DNA of 17,103 nucleotides from Candidatus Heimdallarchaeota archaeon (GTDB lineage Archaea > Asgardarchaeota > Heimdallarchaeia > Heimdallarchaeales > Heimdallarchaeaceae): positions 1 to 17,103 of the forward strand of contig JAEOTG010000283.1 in assembly GCA_016839985.1 (NCBI GenBank), read 5' to 3'. Position numbers and translations under genes: made by a program. Of this stretch, positions 14,755-17,103 are shown one piece after another; position 1 is the stretch's first letter, and each line of letters opens with the position of its first letter. The notes beneath the pieces are model-generated. The model saw nothing but the letters and a program-made list of their open reading frames with translations. It did not search any database and had not been told where the DNA came from.

Positions 14755-15803
14755 ATATTTCACCGGATATAGCTTTCTTAACAAGTTATATTAGGGGACA
14801 ATATGCAAAGCTTCTAACTAAAGAAGACTGGGACAACTTAATAAATAAACCTTATGAAGAATTCATCAATGAACTGAAAGTATTAGATATCGGTGAAAAA
14901 TTAAAAGATCATCCATCCTACAAGTCCCATGAAATAGAAAAACTTCTGACATCGAAACTAATTGATCAATATATTTTCATTCTACGAAATTCTCCCAAAT
15001 GGGGAAAAGAATTCCTAGAATCTTATACAACAAAGTTTGAAACTCTTAATATCCAGCGATTAATACGTTATCTATATTCTAGAGCTGAAATAGATCTAAA
15101 AGAAGTTATTAATCTACGAGGACAAGAGTTACTGGGAAGAACCTCTTTTATTGCTCGACTCCTTCAGAGTGAAGATTTAGCTGCACTAGTTGAGACATTA
15201 AAAGAATCTGAATATCAAAAGGAAATACAAATTGCAGAACAACTTTATAGTAAAGTAGGAGATATTTGGCCATTTGAATTTGCAATTGAAAGTTTTTATT
15301 TGAAGCAAATGCTTGATAAAGCTGGAAAATTGAAAAAAAGTCAGAGAGATGGTGCTCTTTTTTTTGTAAAGCAGGAGTTTTTGAAGAACTTGCTTCTAGT
15401 GATTTTAAAAGCAGATTTTGTTGAAGTTGATGTTGATGAAGCACTTAAACTTTTACCTATACCTGAAGAATTTCCACACAAAACTCAAGTAAAAAAAATG
15501 ATGGAATCTCGCGATTTAAATTCGGATTTGGAAATTCTCAAAACATTATCCCTAAACAAAATAACAAAAGGAATAGAACTTTATGAAAAAGATAAAATGT
15601 TTCTACACATTGAGATTGGGATACGTGCTAATGAACTTGAATTAATGAAAAAGTCGTTTCATAACGATTTTGGGATTTTAAGCTTGCTTTGTTACTTAAA
15701 GAATTTTGAAACACAAATCCAAGATTTAACGAAATTACTATACTTAAAAGAATATAAGTTCCCCGTAGAAAAAACCAGGGAGCTAATAATTAACTTAGTT
15801 TAA
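14748..15803 (+). CDS. atpC: A-type ATP synthase subunit C (central stalk, V-type d homologue)
   Basis: A 351-residue all-helical subunit that links the rotor stalk to the K ring. The N-terminus SYIRGQYAKLLTKEDW aligns with the archaeal 'ARVRAMKSKLLxxEDY' segment, followed by KPYEEFINEL, the usual 'TxYxxxIxxL' position. Three pseudo-repeated helical units follow, with FETLNIQRLIRYLYSR near residue 105 matching 'D..Ni..llr.k'. The C-terminus LLYLKEYKFPVEKTRELI corresponds to the 'li.gk..glp.e.ir' end of the family. ATG 14748 is chosen over the adjacent upstream TTG. The gene is on the opposite strand from H, K and I, unusual for an A-type ATPase cluster. Its stop lies eight bases from the stop of atpK. 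Confidence 0.9.
   Translation: MSNISPDIAFLTSYIRGQYAKLLTKEDWDNLINKPYEEFINELKVLDIGEKLKDHPSYKSHEIEKLLTSKLIDQYIFILRNSPKWGKEFLESYTTKFETLNIQRLIRYLYSRAEIDLKEVINLRGQELLGRTSFIARLLQSEDLAALVETLKESEYQKEIQIAEQLYSKVGDIWPFEFAIESFYLKQMLDKAGKLKKSQRDGALFFVKQEFLKNLLLVILKADFVEVDVDEALKLLPIPEEFPHKTQVKKMMESRDLNSDLEILKTLSLNKITKGIELYEKDKMFLHIEIGIRANELELMKKSFHNDFGILSLLCYLKNFETQIQDLTKLLYLKEYKFPVEKTRELIINLV
14761..14764 (-). promoter_or_regulatory. Shine-Dalgarno that decides the atpH start
   Basis: GGTG on the minus strand is followed by AAATAT and TTG at 14754. The site lies inside the first codons of atpC on the other strand. Confidence 0.45.
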
Positions 15804-15811
15804 CTTTTGAA

Positions 15812-16279
15812 CTATGGAACTAGGCTCAGAAGTATAAAAGCTATAAGTAATCCATAAATTGCTAACGCCTCTCCAAGTCCTAGGTATATTAGGTTGGGAG
15901 TGAAAACTTCTGAATTTGCAGTTATTGATCCAATTGCTGCAGGTTCACCCTTGGATAGTGTAATTGCTGCACCAAGATTGGAAACAACCATAACAAACAT
16001 TGCTCCAATGTAGATATATCCATGTGTAACAGTGAATTCTCCTGTACCTTGGAGAGGACCACTTATTTTCGTGTACATTACAAAAGCTATGAGAAGACCA
16101 TAGATAGCCAAAGCTTCTGCAAGAGCTAGATAGATTAAGATGAAGATGTTCAATTTTTGCTTCTCTGCAACAGCTGCAGCAGCTGCTTGTACACCTTTTG
16201 CTAAAGGTATTCCTGCTCCTAATATTGTTAACATAGTTCCTGCTATTCCAATTATTCCTAATAGTAGACTATCAACCAT
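15812..16279 (-). CDS. atpK: A-type ATP synthase proteolipid subunit K (two-hairpin)
   Basis: A 155-residue proteolipid with four membrane helices, a tandem duplication of the two-helix hairpin. The rotor ring made of this subunit carries ions through subunit I. Both outer helices keep the ion-binding carboxylate: Glu55 in LALAEALAIYGLLIAF and Glu137 in LGLGEALAIYGLLIAF. The inner helices share G-A-x-x-x-L-x-K-G. A ring with one site per hairpin is thus expected, unlike V-type proteolipids that lose one. The residue after each Glu is Ala and no Gln lies in the inner helices, so proton rather than sodium coupling is more likely, though not certain. The ATG overlaps the end of subunit I by eight bases, implying translational coupling; the SD is weak (TTGAG). 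Confidence 0.97.
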   Translation of the reverse strand: MVDSLLLGIIGIAGTMLTILGAGIPLAKGVQAAAAAVAEKQKLNIFILIYLALAEALAIYGLLIAFVMYTKISGPLQGTGEFTVTHGYIYIGAMFVMVVSNLGAAITLSKGEPAAIGSITANSEVFTPNLIYLGLGEALAIYGLLIAFILLSLVP

Positions 16280-17103
16280 ATTTACTCAAATCCATTTTTT
16301 TATTAAATACAAAGATTGGTTTGTGTTGTATCCCACTTCCCTCATAGAATTTGCTGAAAAATTCATAGAAATGTAATCTTAAAGTCTGTACAAACACCAG
16401 TAATCCCTCTAAAACTAACACAAAAATATTACCTATTATCAATATAAGAATTTGCCATAAAACAAAACCTGATTGAGCAGCTAATTCATTAATGACACTT
16501 AGGAAGACAACATGAGCAACTAGCATAGCAAGCATTCTTCCATAAGAAATAGTATTACTGATAAAAGTGCTAAATGATTCTAACAGGTTCATTAATCCCA
16601 TCCCTATTCCTCCCAAAAAACTCCTCAGAATATCTTTACCTCTCTCTTTTAGAAAAATACTTGCAATCCCTTGACCGAATAAAGCTAAACCAACCCCTAT
16701 CGATACTGAAATAAGACCAACAATAACAATATTACTTGGGTCAATTCCAAAATTGATAATGCCTAATGAACTCAAGAAATACAGAATTGCTGCGTATAAG
16801 AATATCTGAGCCCATGTTTCTTTCAATAATTCTTCATATTCTTTGTGCCTAATTTGATTAACCATCCTTAAAATTAAACCTAAAGTTACATGAATTGAGC
16901 CTATAAGTAGAGTAATGTTGAATACTTCTGTCAACTTATGAATTGGATTTAAAACTGGGTATTCAAGACCAAATAATGTATGAATCCCTAACATCTCATC
17001 GAGATGATAACCAAATGCTTCTCCAAAAATAAACGCACCAAAAATGAATGAAGAAAATCCTACAGCAAAAACTAAAACAAACATCTGCCTAACACTTCTC
17101 TTC
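16272..17103 (-). CDS. atpI: A-type ATP synthase subunit I, C-terminal membrane part (5' partial)
   Basis: The frame stays open to the right edge of the window, so the gene starts beyond it; about 277 residues of the C-terminal membrane domain are visible. This stator subunit forms the ion half-channels against the K ring. It shows some six membrane helices. Two hallmarks are present. One is SYGRMLAMLVAH, with the essential arginine (residue 183 counted from the Met at 17084) that faces the proteolipid carboxylate. The other is the C-terminal LEGLLVFVQTLRLHFYEFF, followed by SKFYEGSG. GEAFGYHLDEMLGIHTLF near the left end also matches the family. The gene overlaps atpK by eight bases and is its upstream operon partner. 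The N-terminal cytosolic domain is not in the window. Confidence 0.96.
   Translation of the reverse strand, partial: KRSVRQMFVLVFAVGFSSFIFGAFIFGEAFGYHLDEMLGIHTLFGLEYPVLNPIHKLTEVFNITLLIGSIHVTLGLILRMVNQIRHKEYEELLKETWAQIFLYAAILYFLSSLGIINFGIDPSNIVIVGLISVSIGVGLALFGQGIASIFLKERGKDILRSFLGGIGMGLMNLLESFSTFISNTISYGRMLAMLVAHVVFLSVINELAAQSGFVLWQILILIIGNIFVLVLEGLLVFVQTLRLHFYEFFSKFYEGSGIQHKPIFVFNKKMDLSKYG

Noticed and set aside
15148..15444. Antisense open frame inside atpC
   Set aside because: His/Gln/Leu-rich shadow of atpC with no SD or motif.
1..17103. tRNA, rRNA, CRISPR array, transposase or integrase
   Set aside because: I looked for conserved tRNA arms, direct repeats with spacers and terminal inverted repeats, and saw none convincing by eye.

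Overview
The window is AT-rich DNA from an archaeon. Evidence for an archaeal host is the A-type ATP synthase subunits (H, C, K, I), an archaeal-type ATP-dependent DNA ligase with a PCNA-interacting-like motif, TATA boxes, leaderless starts and GGTG-type Shine-Dalgarno (SD) sites. Two genes suggest an Asgard archaeon, possibly a Heimdallarchaeia-type lineage: a small protein that aligns by eye with eukaryotic profilin, and a protein whose N-terminal half resembles the GIFT domain of the ciliary protein IFT52. The assignment to Asgard is an inference from these two proteins and from gene style. No rRNA or other phylogenetic marker was seen to confirm it.

Layout, left to right. Positions 1-1428 (+) hold the C-terminal part of a large glycosylated-looking surface protein with a membrane anchor. 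A small HEAT-like protein (1496-2053, +) then meets a minus-strand group head-on: RidA (2056-2442), an agmatinase-family ureohydrolase (2487-3359) and an 837-residue coiled-coil protein with PRC-barrel-like segments (3400-5913). Diverging from that group is a short plus-strand operon with the profilin-like gene (6097-6456) and a DUF167/YggU protein (6469-6771). These converge on a second minus-strand operon: a small helical protein (6766-7338), DNA ligase (7352-9121) and the IFT52/GIFT-like protein (9141-10508).

A 193-bp divergent promoter region separates that operon from a plus-strand block. The block holds a ParA/MinD-type ATPase (10702-11553), a tandem pair of paralogous zinc-ribbon membrane proteins (11636-12622 and 12626-13594) and a HAD-family protein with an acidic tail (13673-14422). 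The right end holds ATP synthase genes: H (minus), C (plus, inverted relative to its partners), K (minus) and the C-terminal part of I (minus, running off the window edge).

Functionally, the window mixes housekeeping (membrane energy coupling, DNA joining, polyamine metabolism and enamine detoxification) with proteins of likely cytoskeletal or membrane-associated role. The least described parts are the profilin-like gene, the GIFT-domain protein co-transcribed with DNA ligase, and the PRC-like coiled-coil protein. No tRNA, rRNA, CRISPR array, insertion sequence or integrase was seen, and no gap between genes exceeds 200 bp. Gene packing is extreme: all four convergent junctions are between 8 bp apart and 6 bp overlapping, and one divergent pair (atpH/atpC) overlaps at its 5' ends.
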